Positions 43,870 to 50,565 of a DNA stretch of 64,000 bases are shown piece by piece (the first letter of the stretch is position 1; every line of letters starts with the position of its first letter). The notes under the pieces were generated by a model. That model had not been told where the DNA came from. It saw only the letters and a list, made by a program, of their open reading frames with translations, and made no database searches. Origin of the DNA: Algoriphagus sp. NG3 (GTDB lineage: Bacteria; Bacteroidota; Bacteroidia; Cytophagales; Cyclobacteriaceae); contig NZ_CP139421.1 of the NCBI RefSeq assembly GCF_034119865.1, positions 4,380,501 to 4,444,500 of the forward strand, read 5' to 3'. The translations under genes and the position numbers were made by a program.

Positions 43870-45201
43870 ATGCATACCATCCTGATTTTAGGCGGAGGAA
43901 AATCCGCCATTTTCCTGATCGATTTTCTGGCAAAAAGCTGCCAATCAAAAGACCGACGATTAATCTTGGCGGACATAGACCTGGATTCCGCAACCAAAAA
44001 ACTTAACAATCAGCCAAATACCCAAGCCCGTCAACTGGACATTGAGGATGCAAAGTCCCGGCAGTCACTTATCAGAGAATCCGATGTGGTGATCTCCATG
44101 CTTCCAGCCTTTATGCATCCCATCGTGGCAAAGGATTGTCTGCATTTCGGAGTCCATTTTTTCTCTGCTTCTTACGAATCTGGGGAAATGCGTGAAATGA
44201 AGTCGGAAATCGAAGCAAAAGGACTGCTTTTTCTGAATGAATGCGGATTGGATCCGGGAATAGATCACATGTCTGCCATGCAGATCATCAACTTGGCTAA
44301 GTCAAAAGGCGAAGAAATCCTCTCCTTCAAATCTTATTGCGGCGGACTTCTGGCGCCGGAGTCAGAGGATAATCCCTGGAAATACAAGTTCACCTGGAAT
44401 CCAAGAAACGTGGTGCTGGCAGGTCAGGGAACTTCCCGCTACATAGAAAATGGCGATTTGAAATTTGTCCCTTATCACCAGCTTTTCAACAGACTCCAAA
44501 CTATTCAATTTCCGGGGTTGGGAGATTTTGACGGCTATCCCAACCGTGATTCGCTTGGCTATAGACGGGTATATGGACTGGAGAAAATCGGAACCATGAT
44601 CCGAGGGACTTTAAGAAGATCAGGCTTCTGCAAAGCTTGGAACATCTTCGTACAACTTGGGATGTGTGATGATAGCTTCCAGATGAATCTTCCTGAAAAC
44701 ACTACACTGAGACAATTCCTAAATTCTTTTTTGCCTTACGACCCTGAACTTTCCGTAGAAGAAAAACTCGGAAATCTGATCCCTGATTTTGATTTCCCGA
44801 TATGGGAAAAAATCCAATGGTTAGGACTATTTGGAAATGACTTGCTCCCACACACAAAGGGCTCTCCAGCTTCCATTTTACAGGCAATTTTGGAGAAAAA
44901 CTGGAAGCTTTATCCAGAGGACAAGGACATGATCGTAATGCAGCACCTATTCGAAATCAACGGCCCAGACGGTGCCAAAGAAATCAGATCAAGCTTGGTT
45001 TGTGTCGGTGAAGATTCCACTTATACTGCCATGGCAAAAACAGTAGGGCTTCCGCTGGCAATTGCAGTGGACTTGTTTCTGGACGGAAAAATCAATCTCA
45101 CAGGTCTCCACATCCCTGTGCTTCCGGAGATTTATATTCCGTTGTTGGCGGAGCTGGAAAACCATGGAATCTTCTTTCGAGAAGAAGTACGGGTGGGTTA
45201 A
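43870..45201 (+). CDS. Saccharopine dehydrogenase-like oxidoreductase
   Basis: A 443-aa NAD(P)-dependent enzyme. The N-terminal Rossmann fold opens with ILILGGGKSA (4-13), followed by VVISMLPAFMHPIVAKDC and NECGLDPGIDHMSAMQII, which are signatures of the saccharopine dehydrogenase / Lys9 group. The C-terminal domain is the usual two-lobed substrate domain (AKTVGLPLAIAVDLFLDGKI). It could act in lysine metabolism or make a related imino-linked amino acid; the reaction is not provable from sequence. The stop overlaps that of convergent trmN6 by 4 bases. Confidence 0.88.
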   Translation: MHTILILGGGKSAIFLIDFLAKSCQSKDRRLILADIDLDSATKKLNNQPNTQARQLDIEDAKSRQSLIRESDVVISMLPAFMHPIVAKDCLHFGVHFFSASYESGEMREMKSEIEAKGLLFLNECGLDPGIDHMSAMQIINLAKSKGEEILSFKSYCGGLLAPESEDNPWKYKFTWNPRNVVLAGQGTSRYIENGDLKFVPYHQLFNRLQTIQFPGLGDFDGYPNRDSLGYRRVYGLEKIGTMIRGTLRRSGFCKAWNIFVQLGMCDDSFQMNLPENTTLRQFLNSFLPYDPELSVEEKLGNLIPDFDFPIWEKIQWLGLFGNDLLPHTKGSPASILQAILEKNWKLYPEDKDMIVMQHLFEINGPDGAKEIRSSLVCVGEDSTYTAMAKTVGLPLAIAVDLFLDGKINLTGLHIPVLPEIYIPLLAELENHGIFFREEVRVG

Positions 45202-45911
45202 GCTTTGAAACCAAGCAGAAAATCTGACACTAGACCGACATAAGTTTCATGAGGCGTCCCGTCTTCGTTTTTGATAAAAATGGCTGACGTTTCCAAGTCG
45301 TTCTGGCGTCTGGAAAAAGCACAAATTTCTCGTTGAATTCGTTTGCCTGGCTTGTCCTGAAGTGTGAATTTAGTTTCAGCAAATAACCCATGTTTCTCAG
45401 CTTCTTTCTGAAAATCCTGCATTTGCCTAGGGGGAAGAATCACCCAAAATTGCCCATCCTCCTTTAGCAGCTGAGCCACTTTCCCCAATAAATCGGCAAA
45501 GGAAAGCTCATCGGTATGCAAAGCCATATTGCGCTGCACATCAGATGATTTGAGATGATCAGGAAAATAGGGTGGATTGCTGACGATCAGATCATATTTC
45601 TTCTGAGGCTCAAATTCCTGGAATCTTCCCTCCCAAAGTTGCATGCGATGCGAAAAGGCATTTGACCGGAAATTGCCCAAAGCTTGGGAAGCAGCAGGAG
45701 GATCTATCTCCACTGCCTGGATTTTTGCTTCAGGAAACCGCTGGGCAAGCATCAACGCAATGACTCCCGTTCCCGTACCTACATCTAAAGTCTCCCGTGG
45801 TGAAGCAGCATCCGCCAAAGCTCCTAGCATCACAGCATCCGTGCTGATTTTCATCGCACAGTTTTCCTGATTGATCCGAAACTGTTGAAACTGGAACCAG
45901 GAATTGGCCAT
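45198..45911 (-). CDS. trmN6: tRNA1(Val) adenine-37 N6-methyltransferase
   Basis: Class I SAM methyltransferase of the YfiC/TrmN6 type, 237 aa. N-terminal signature FRINQENCAMKISTDAVMLG (11-30), SAM motif LDVGTGTGV (42-50), catalytic NPPY at 112-115 in IVSNPPYF, and a C-terminal YxxLVSDFLLGF. It modifies A37 of tRNA-Val. Its start codon overlaps the UPF0316 stop by 1 base, making a coupled two-gene operon. Confidence 0.92.
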   Translation of the reverse strand: MANSWFQFQQFRINQENCAMKISTDAVMLGALADAASPRETLDVGTGTGVIALMLAQRFPEAKIQAVEIDPPAASQALGNFRSNAFSHRMQLWEGRFQEFEPQKKYDLIVSNPPYFPDHLKSSDVQRNMALHTDELSFADLLGKVAQLLKEDGQFWVILPPRQMQDFQKEAEKHGLFAETKFTLQDKPGKRIQREICAFSRRQNDLETSAIFIKNEDGTPHETYVGLVSDFLLGFKA

Positions 45912-46513
45912 CAGGTACGAGCTTTACTAAAGAAACTCATATTGAAGCGTGGCTTATCGTCCATCACATTCAGATCGTCCTCAGACACCCGCTTCACACT
46001 CTCAATGGTATAGAATGCTTTCTCGTCTATGCTTTGCACTTTGTCCACAAACTCCTTCAAACTGTCTCTTTTCATCACGGTGAAAAGCAAATTCACCTTT
46101 CCAAACCGCCCTTCACCCCCAACATTCGTAAAGCGGAAATCCCGCTCCTTCATATATTCTATCAATTCAGGGAGAGGCTTTGGCGTAATCACCCGCACAA
46201 GTACTCTCCCAAGCGCCAATTTCTCCTCAAAATACATCCCCACGTAAGTCCCGGTACCAAATCCGCCCGCATAGGCCACATAAGAAAGGGGATTGTCGAT
46301 ATTTTGAAAAATCTGTCCGATGGCAAGAAGCCATATCAAGGCTTCAAAAAACCCTAAAAACGGAGCAATATTCTTTTTCCCATTCATCATAAACATGATT
46401 CTCAGGGTATTGATGGACACATCTCCCACTCGTGCACAGAAGATGAGCAGGGGCATGATCAGATAGTCGAATAATTGTTCTGAGACACCAAGGGTTTGAA
46501 GAAATTCTTGCAT
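45911..46513 (-). CDS. UPF0316 membrane protein (DUF5698 + DUF2179)
   Basis: A 200-aa protein. Three membrane helices (about 17-36, 48-68, 76-95) contain the family motif CARVGDVSINTLRIMFMMNGK (26-46 region). The C-terminal soluble DUF2179 domain is at about 110-185 (LVRVITPKPLPELIEYMKERDFRFTNVGGEG). Family members are thought to sense small molecules, but no function is proven. It is coupled to trmN6 downstream. Confidence 0.9.
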   Translation of the reverse strand: MQEFLQTLGVSEQLFDYLIMPLLIFCARVGDVSINTLRIMFMMNGKKNIAPFLGFFEALIWLLAIGQIFQNIDNPLSYVAYAGGFGTGTYVGMYFEEKLALGRVLVRVITPKPLPELIEYMKERDFRFTNVGGEGRFGKVNLLFTVMKRDSLKEFVDKVQSIDEKAFYTIESVKRVSEDDLNVMDDKPRFNMSFFSKART

Positions 46514-46581
46514 GGGAAAGGGATTCAGTTTGAAGCCGCAAAATTACACCCTATTCCCATGAGATCGAAATGATAGTGGAA

Positions 46582-47748
46582 TTAGATTTTGCGGTCACGT
46601 CCTGCAGACATCCCAAAGAAAGTGAACACCAGTGAAAAGAATAAAAGGAAGAAAATCAACACATTCCAATTATCAAAAAGATCCAGCGAAACACCAAAAA
46701 GCAGGGGCCCCAAAGCTGCCAGGTAATAACCGGAAGACTGTACCATGGCAGAGAGCTTGGCAGTAGTCTGATCCTCAGCCGTCCGCAATGCAATCAGCGT
46801 GTAGGCAATACTCAGACTCGACCCCATGCAAAGTCCCACGATCCCCAGACAGGCATAGGTAAGGAATTCATTTTCTATAAATAACCCAAGATACCCTAAC
46901 ACGTAGGCTATTCCCACGGCCAATACCACACCGCTCTGCTCCCTAAGCCTGATCAGTAAACCTGGGGCAAAATAAGATCCCAGTAGTGAAACCACCTGCA
47001 TCATCGAAGACACAAATCCCGCCTGAGCGGGAGTCCAGCCTCGGAAAATCAGCATATCTGGAAGCCATGTGACCATGGTGAAATACATTACAGACTGGCA
47101 GCCCATAAAAATCGTGATCTGCCAGGCAAGTTTGGATCTCCATACATTCTTTGCCGGATCAGTGACCTCATGTAGACTTGCCTTCGGACGCTGTAGTTGA
47201 GGAATCCATACGATCATCGCCAACACCATAAAAACCGCCCAAAAAGCCAAAGACCCACGCCAGCCAAAATCCCAATCCACCGCAATCGGCACACTCATTC
47301 CAACCGCAATTGCCGCAAAAAGCGACATCATCGTCGCCAACAATGCTGTCATCAATCCCAACTTCTCAGGCAACCTGACTTTGATCAGAGGAATCAGCAA
47401 CACATTCGCGATCACTATACCTATGCCGGTGAGTGCTGTACCTACTAGCATCAGCTCAATTCCTCCCAATACACGAAGGATCACCCCTGCGGTGAGAATG
47501 GCAACTCCCAAGAAGACCGCCCTTCCCATCCCCAGCCGCCCTCCTATCCCAGGAGCAAAAAGGGAAAAGGTAGCAAATGTCAATAAAGGAAGCGTGGTAA
47601 GAAATCCCGCCAGACCATTGGATAAACCCAAATCCTCCCGGATAAACGGAATCAATGGCCCCACCGACGCTATCGAAGTACGCAAATTGATCGAAACTAA
47701 AATAATCCCGGTGATAAGGAGAGATTGGGAGGAAAATGACTTGGTCAA
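46582..47748 (-). CDS. MFS transporter, CynX/NimT family
   Basis: A 388-aa transporter with 12 hydrophobic segments. The signature N-terminus is SINLRTSIASVGPLIPFIREDLG (19-41), and the loop after helix 2 is GGRLGMGR, both typical of the CynX (cyanate/2-nitroimidazole) branch. The substrate is uncertain, and no cyanase or partner gene is adjacent. It is transcribed leftward toward UPF0316, with 68 bases between. Confidence 0.9.
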   Translation of the reverse strand: MTKSFSSQSLLITGIILVSINLRTSIASVGPLIPFIREDLGLSNGLAGFLTTLPLLTFATFSLFAPGIGGRLGMGRAVFLGVAILTAGVILRVLGGIELMLVGTALTGIGIVIANVLLIPLIKVRLPEKLGLMTALLATMMSLFAAIAVGMSVPIAVDWDFGWRGSLAFWAVFMVLAMIVWIPQLQRPKASLHEVTDPAKNVWRSKLAWQITIFMGCQSVMYFTMVTWLPDMLIFRGWTPAQAGFVSSMMQVVSLLGSYFAPGLLIRLREQSGVVLAVGIAYVLGYLGLFIENEFLTYACLGIVGLCMGSSLSIAYTLIALRTAEDQTTAKLSAMVQSSGYYLAALGPLLFGVSLDLFDNWNVLIFFLLFFSLVFTFFGMSAGRDRKI

Positions 47749-47976
47749 AACAGCGGTGTAAAAATTAAATACTATGGGTGAATAGTAGCGACTGATTTAA
47801 GTGAGAAGCCCAGAGATCTGAATGTCTATAAGTTCTCAATTCAAACCGAAGGCATGTCACTTTAGTTCTGCTCAGCCCACCAAAACTAGGGAAATTTTAA
47901 GAGGAATTATCTCTCACGATAGGTCAAAAAATATTGTCTTCGCATTGTACTATCCAACTCTGGTTTCTATTCGCCC

Positions 47977-48031
47977 ATGTGAGTGTCTCACTCACATAGT
48001 AGTAGAATGTCGTGAGTGTGACATTCACGAC
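47977..48031. repeat. Two adjoining hairpins
   Basis: ATGTGAGTG-TCT-CACTCACAT (47977-47997) is a perfect 9 bp stem. AATGTC (48006-48011) pairs with GACATT (48020-48025), or alternatively GTCGTGA (48009-48015) with TCACGAC (48025-48031), so the second element could switch between two folds. Confidence 0.6.
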
Positions 48032-48073
48032 GGCCAAGAATACAAATCCCGATCAGACCTAAGCTATAGTATT

Positions 48074-48103
48074 GCGACCTCTCTGTGTCCTTGGCGGTTA
48101 AAA
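48074..48103 (+). repeat. CTCTGTGTCCTTGGCGGTTA repeat
   Basis: The fifth copy of the short family listed at 6631-6673, in the same orientation. Confidence 0.65.
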
Positions 48104-48152
48104 TAGCAGGATTTCGCTCTTTCAGAGCTCATGATGAATCAATCTATGTTTT

Positions 48153-48199
48153 AGCCCAGCCCTAGCGGACTGGGCTTTTATATGTCGGGCTTTCAGCCC
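48153..48199. repeat. AGCCCAG hairpin and GGGCTTTCAGCCC hairpin
   Basis: AGCCCAG (48153-48159) pairs with CTGGGCT (48170-48176), followed by TTTTA; this may serve as a terminator on the plus strand. GGGCT (48187-48191) pairs with AGCCC (48195-48199). Confidence 0.55.
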
Positions 48200-48266
48200 T
48201 TTGGTTGTTACAAAAAACCTTAGCCCATTAGCTGTTCTAGTTCTCACGACTTGGATCAAAGACATT

Positions 48267-48380
48267 GCAGTCTTCAGACTGCCTAGTTGGGACAACAAAA
48301 AGATAATCAAAACTCATAAACCACCGTATTCATGGATACCCCAAGCATCGTCTAACCAGTTTTTGCAGTCTGAAGACTGC
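48267..48380. repeat. BIME-like pair of inverted palindromes
   Basis: GCAGTCTTCAGACTGC (48267-48282) and GCAGTCTGAAGACTGC (48365-48380) are exact reverse complements of each other, and each is itself a 6 bp hairpin with a 4-base loop. They bound an 82 bp spacer. This is the architecture of a REP doublet or a short MITE. Confidence 0.65.
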
Positions 48381-48401
48381 ATTATAATGAGTCCAAGCCT
48401 G

Positions 48402-48515
48402 CCTGCTGGCAGGTTTGAAAACTTGAGCTAGCAGGAGATTCTACCAAAACCTTCGAGGTTCGAAAAACCTCAAATGCTCCCCCTTTCGCCGCGCCTCCCG
48501 TACAGCTGTCGGGAG
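48402..48515. repeat. Three hairpins near the S24 gene end
   Basis: CCTGC-TG-GCAGG (48402-48413); GAGGTT (48455-48460) with AACCTC (48466-48471); CTCCCG (48495-48500) with CGGGAG (48510-48515) around TACAGCTGT. The last lies 22 bases past the stop of the S24 gene and could act as a 3' stabiliser. Confidence 0.55.
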
Positions 48516-48536
48516 CGCCGCCGCAAGAGCCCCCCC

Positions 48537-49346
48537 TTACAACTCACCTTTCTGCATCAACCCCAACTTCCGATTAATCTCCGAGATCTCAATTCCGACC
48601 TGCTGAAGTGTCAATGGCTCCTGCGGAAACTCGTCACTCATATAATATTCAAATTTCCAGATCTCCCGAACCTCTTCCGCAGGAACGGTGTAAGGTGTGT
48701 AAACGGGATTTAGCGAGCGTAACAAAAAGTTTCTCTCCTCAGCCTGAAAACTCAGCATCTTAAAACTGACCCCCTCACTTGCCGTCACCACCACACAGGG
48801 AGTCTCTTTGGCAAGCCTCCACTCGGACAAATACGAGCCGATCACATAAGCCCCATCCGCAATGGGCAGCATGCTGTCTCCTTCGGTTTGGAACATGCGA
48901 TATTTTTTGTCTTTGGGCAGATTTGGTAGATTGAAAACAGGAAGCGTACTCAAATACTCCGGATCCCCAAAGCCCCCCAGGTAACCCGCTTTCGCCTTGA
49001 TCGGGACAAGCTCGATATTATCCTCATTACTTGAACTCACGGTGGTGGCCAGAATTCTGACTTTCGAGCCACTCAGAAAAACATCATTCCCAGCTTCCAG
49101 ATCACGGATTTTCAACTCACTCAGTTTGGACAAATCCACCCGCAGCAGCGTATCCACACTCATCCTGAAATAATCAGCACACAGCAACAAATCCTCAATC
49201 GCCGGCGACTTGCTATGCCCATTTTCATGCGAATTCAGCTTGGCCCGGCTCATGCCAAGATTTTCGGCCAACATGTCCTGACTCAATTTACGTCGCTTTC
49301 TGAGAAATTTCAGATTGGCCGCCCAGAAAAAGCTTTGACTTCTCAT
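48537..49346 (-). CDS. LexA-like self-cleaving repressor (XRE HTH + S24 peptidase)
   Basis: A 269-aa DNA-binding regulator. An XRE helix-turn-helix is at about 12-66 (LSQDMLAENLGMSRAKLNSH). The S24/LexA domain carries a scissile Ala120-Gly121 in KAKAGYL, nucleophile S158 in EGDSM and general base K196 in GVSFK. Spacings of 37-38 residues match those of LexA (A84-G85, S119, K156), so RecA-stimulated self-cleavage is plausible. It diverges from dinB-dnaE across 69 bases that contain a dyad over its own promoter, implying autoregulation and SOS-type induction of the polymerases. HTH type differs from true LexA (winged helix). No recA is in the window. Confidence 0.9.
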   Translation of the reverse strand: MRSQSFFWAANLKFLRKRRKLSQDMLAENLGMSRAKLNSHENGHSKSPAIEDLLLCADYFRMSVDTLLRVDLSKLSELKIRDLEAGNDVFLSGSKVRILATTVSSSNEDNIELVPIKAKAGYLGGFGDPEYLSTLPVFNLPNLPKDKKYRMFQTEGDSMLPIADGAYVIGSYLSEWRLAKETPCVVVTASEGVSFKMLSFQAEERNFLLRSLNPVYTPYTVPAEEVREIWKFEYYMSDEFPQEPLTLQQVGIEISEINRKLGLMQKGEL

Positions 49347-49354
49347 TTTTATTC

Positions 49355-49392
49355 GATAGAATTAATGACAACAAAATGATATTAATACTATC
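49355..49392. promoter_or_regulatory. Probable operator of the S24 repressor
   Basis: GATAGAATTAAT (49355-49366) and ATTAATACTATC (49381-49392) are inverted with 11 of 12 bases matching and 14 bases between. The dyad covers roughly +1 to +32 of the repressor transcript and lies 24 bases upstream of the dinB start. Confidence 0.72.
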
Positions 49393-49399
49393 AAATATA
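49392..49399 (-). promoter_or_regulatory. -7 element of the S24 repressor gene
   Basis: TATATTTG on the minus strand (exact TAnnTTTG). It touches the right arm of the dyad at 49392. Confidence 0.65.
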
Positions 49400-49415
49400 G
49401 GAAATAATCTGAGAA

Positions 49416-50564
49416 ATGGAAAGGCATATCGTGCATTTGGATCTGGACACATTCTTTGTGTCTGTGGAGCGGTTGAAAAACAGTGCCCTCAAAGACAAAC
49501 CTGTCATCATCGGCGGCAGTTCCGACCGGGGGGTGGTGGCTTCGTGCAGTTATGAAGCCAGGACATTCGGTGTGCATTCGGCCATGCCCATGAAGTTGGC
49601 ACGAAGGCTCTGCCCTTCGGCATTTTACATCAAAGGAGATCATGATAGCTATAGTCAGCAGTCACGTCTGGTGACCGAAGTAATCCAGGAGCAGGTACCG
49701 GTAATGGAGAAAGCATCCATTGATGAGTTTTACATCGATATGACAGGGATGGATCGGTTTTTTGGTTGTGAAAAATTCACCAAAGAATTACGAAAAAAAA
49801 TCGTCCAAGAGTCCGGACTGCCCATTTCCTGCGCTTTGGCAGTGAACAAACTCGTATCCAAAGTCGCCACGCATGATGCCAAACCCAACGGACAAACCAC
49901 CATCCCTTTTGGTAAAGAGAAACCTTATCTCGCACCACTTCCCATCCGGAGAATGCCGGGAATAGGTGAAAAGACCTCCACATTATTAGAGCGGATGGGT
50001 GTGGAAAACATCCGCTTGCTCAGTGAAATCCCACCCCGAATGATGCAAAACCTCTTGGGAAAATGGGGAATCGACCTTTCCCGAAAAGCCAACGGAATCG
50101 ACGAGTCGCCCGTCATCCCTTACACGGAGCAGAAAAGTATCGGCACCGAAAACACCTTTGAATCGGACACCATCGACATGGCTTTTCTGAACAGTCAATT
50201 GGTACGGATGACAGAGAAAGTCGGTTTTGAACTGCGCCAAAAGCAGAAGCTCTGCGGCTGCATCACGGTGAAGCTTCGCTATGCCAATTTCGACACGGTC
50301 AGCCGTCAGTGCATTATCTCCTACACCAGCTCGGACGAGGTCTTGCTCCAGCGGGCCAAGGAACTCTTTGCCAAACTCTATGAAAAGAGAATGCTCGTGC
50401 GCCTGATCGGTGTGAAAGTCAGTCATCTCGTTCAGGGACATCAACAGATCGATCTTTTCCAAGATACTGAAGAGGGAGTGAGTCTATACCAAGCCATCGA
50501 CTGGATCAAAAACCGCTACGGCGAAAAAAGCCTGACCCGAGCCATCACCCTAACCCGCACCTAA
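49416..50564 (+). CDS. dinB: Y-family DNA polymerase IV
   Basis: A 382-aa translesion polymerase. Catalytic carboxylates: D9 in HLDLDTFF and D103/E104 in KASIDEFYID; steric-gate aromatic F13. Thumb HhH motif MPGIGEKTS near 175. Little-finger domain about 240-345. The clamp-binding peptide QIDLF is at 344-348. All catalytic residues are kept, so this is an active Pol IV and not an ImuB-type inactive relative. It is directly followed (1 base) by dnaE, and faces the S24 repressor, making a polymerase cassette. Expression is probably released when the repressor is cleaved. Confidence 0.93.
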   Translation: MERHIVHLDLDTFFVSVERLKNSALKDKPVIIGGSSDRGVVASCSYEARTFGVHSAMPMKLARRLCPSAFYIKGDHDSYSQQSRLVTEVIQEQVPVMEKASIDEFYIDMTGMDRFFGCEKFTKELRKKIVQESGLPISCALAVNKLVSKVATHDAKPNGQTTIPFGKEKPYLAPLPIRRMPGIGEKTSTLLERMGVENIRLLSEIPPRMMQNLLGKWGIDLSRKANGIDESPVIPYTEQKSIGTENTFESDTIDMAFLNSQLVRMTEKVGFELRQKQKLCGCITVKLRYANFDTVSRQCIISYTSSDEVLLQRAKELFAKLYEKRMLVRLIGVKVSHLVQGHQQIDLFQDTEEGVSLYQAIDWIKNRYGEKSLTRAITLTRT

Positions 50565-50565
50565 G

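Larger units (their letters stand above)
47749..48536. other. 788 bp repeat-rich intergenic region
   Basis: No credible gene is present; frames here are short and consist of translated repeats. It contains at least seven separate hairpins and one copy of the CTTTGCGGTTAAA-type repeat, described individually below. Confidence 0.7.

Noticed and set aside
47822..48106. 94-codon frame in the repeat-rich gap
   Set aside because: Consists of hairpin repeats and a GCGGTT-type repeat copy.
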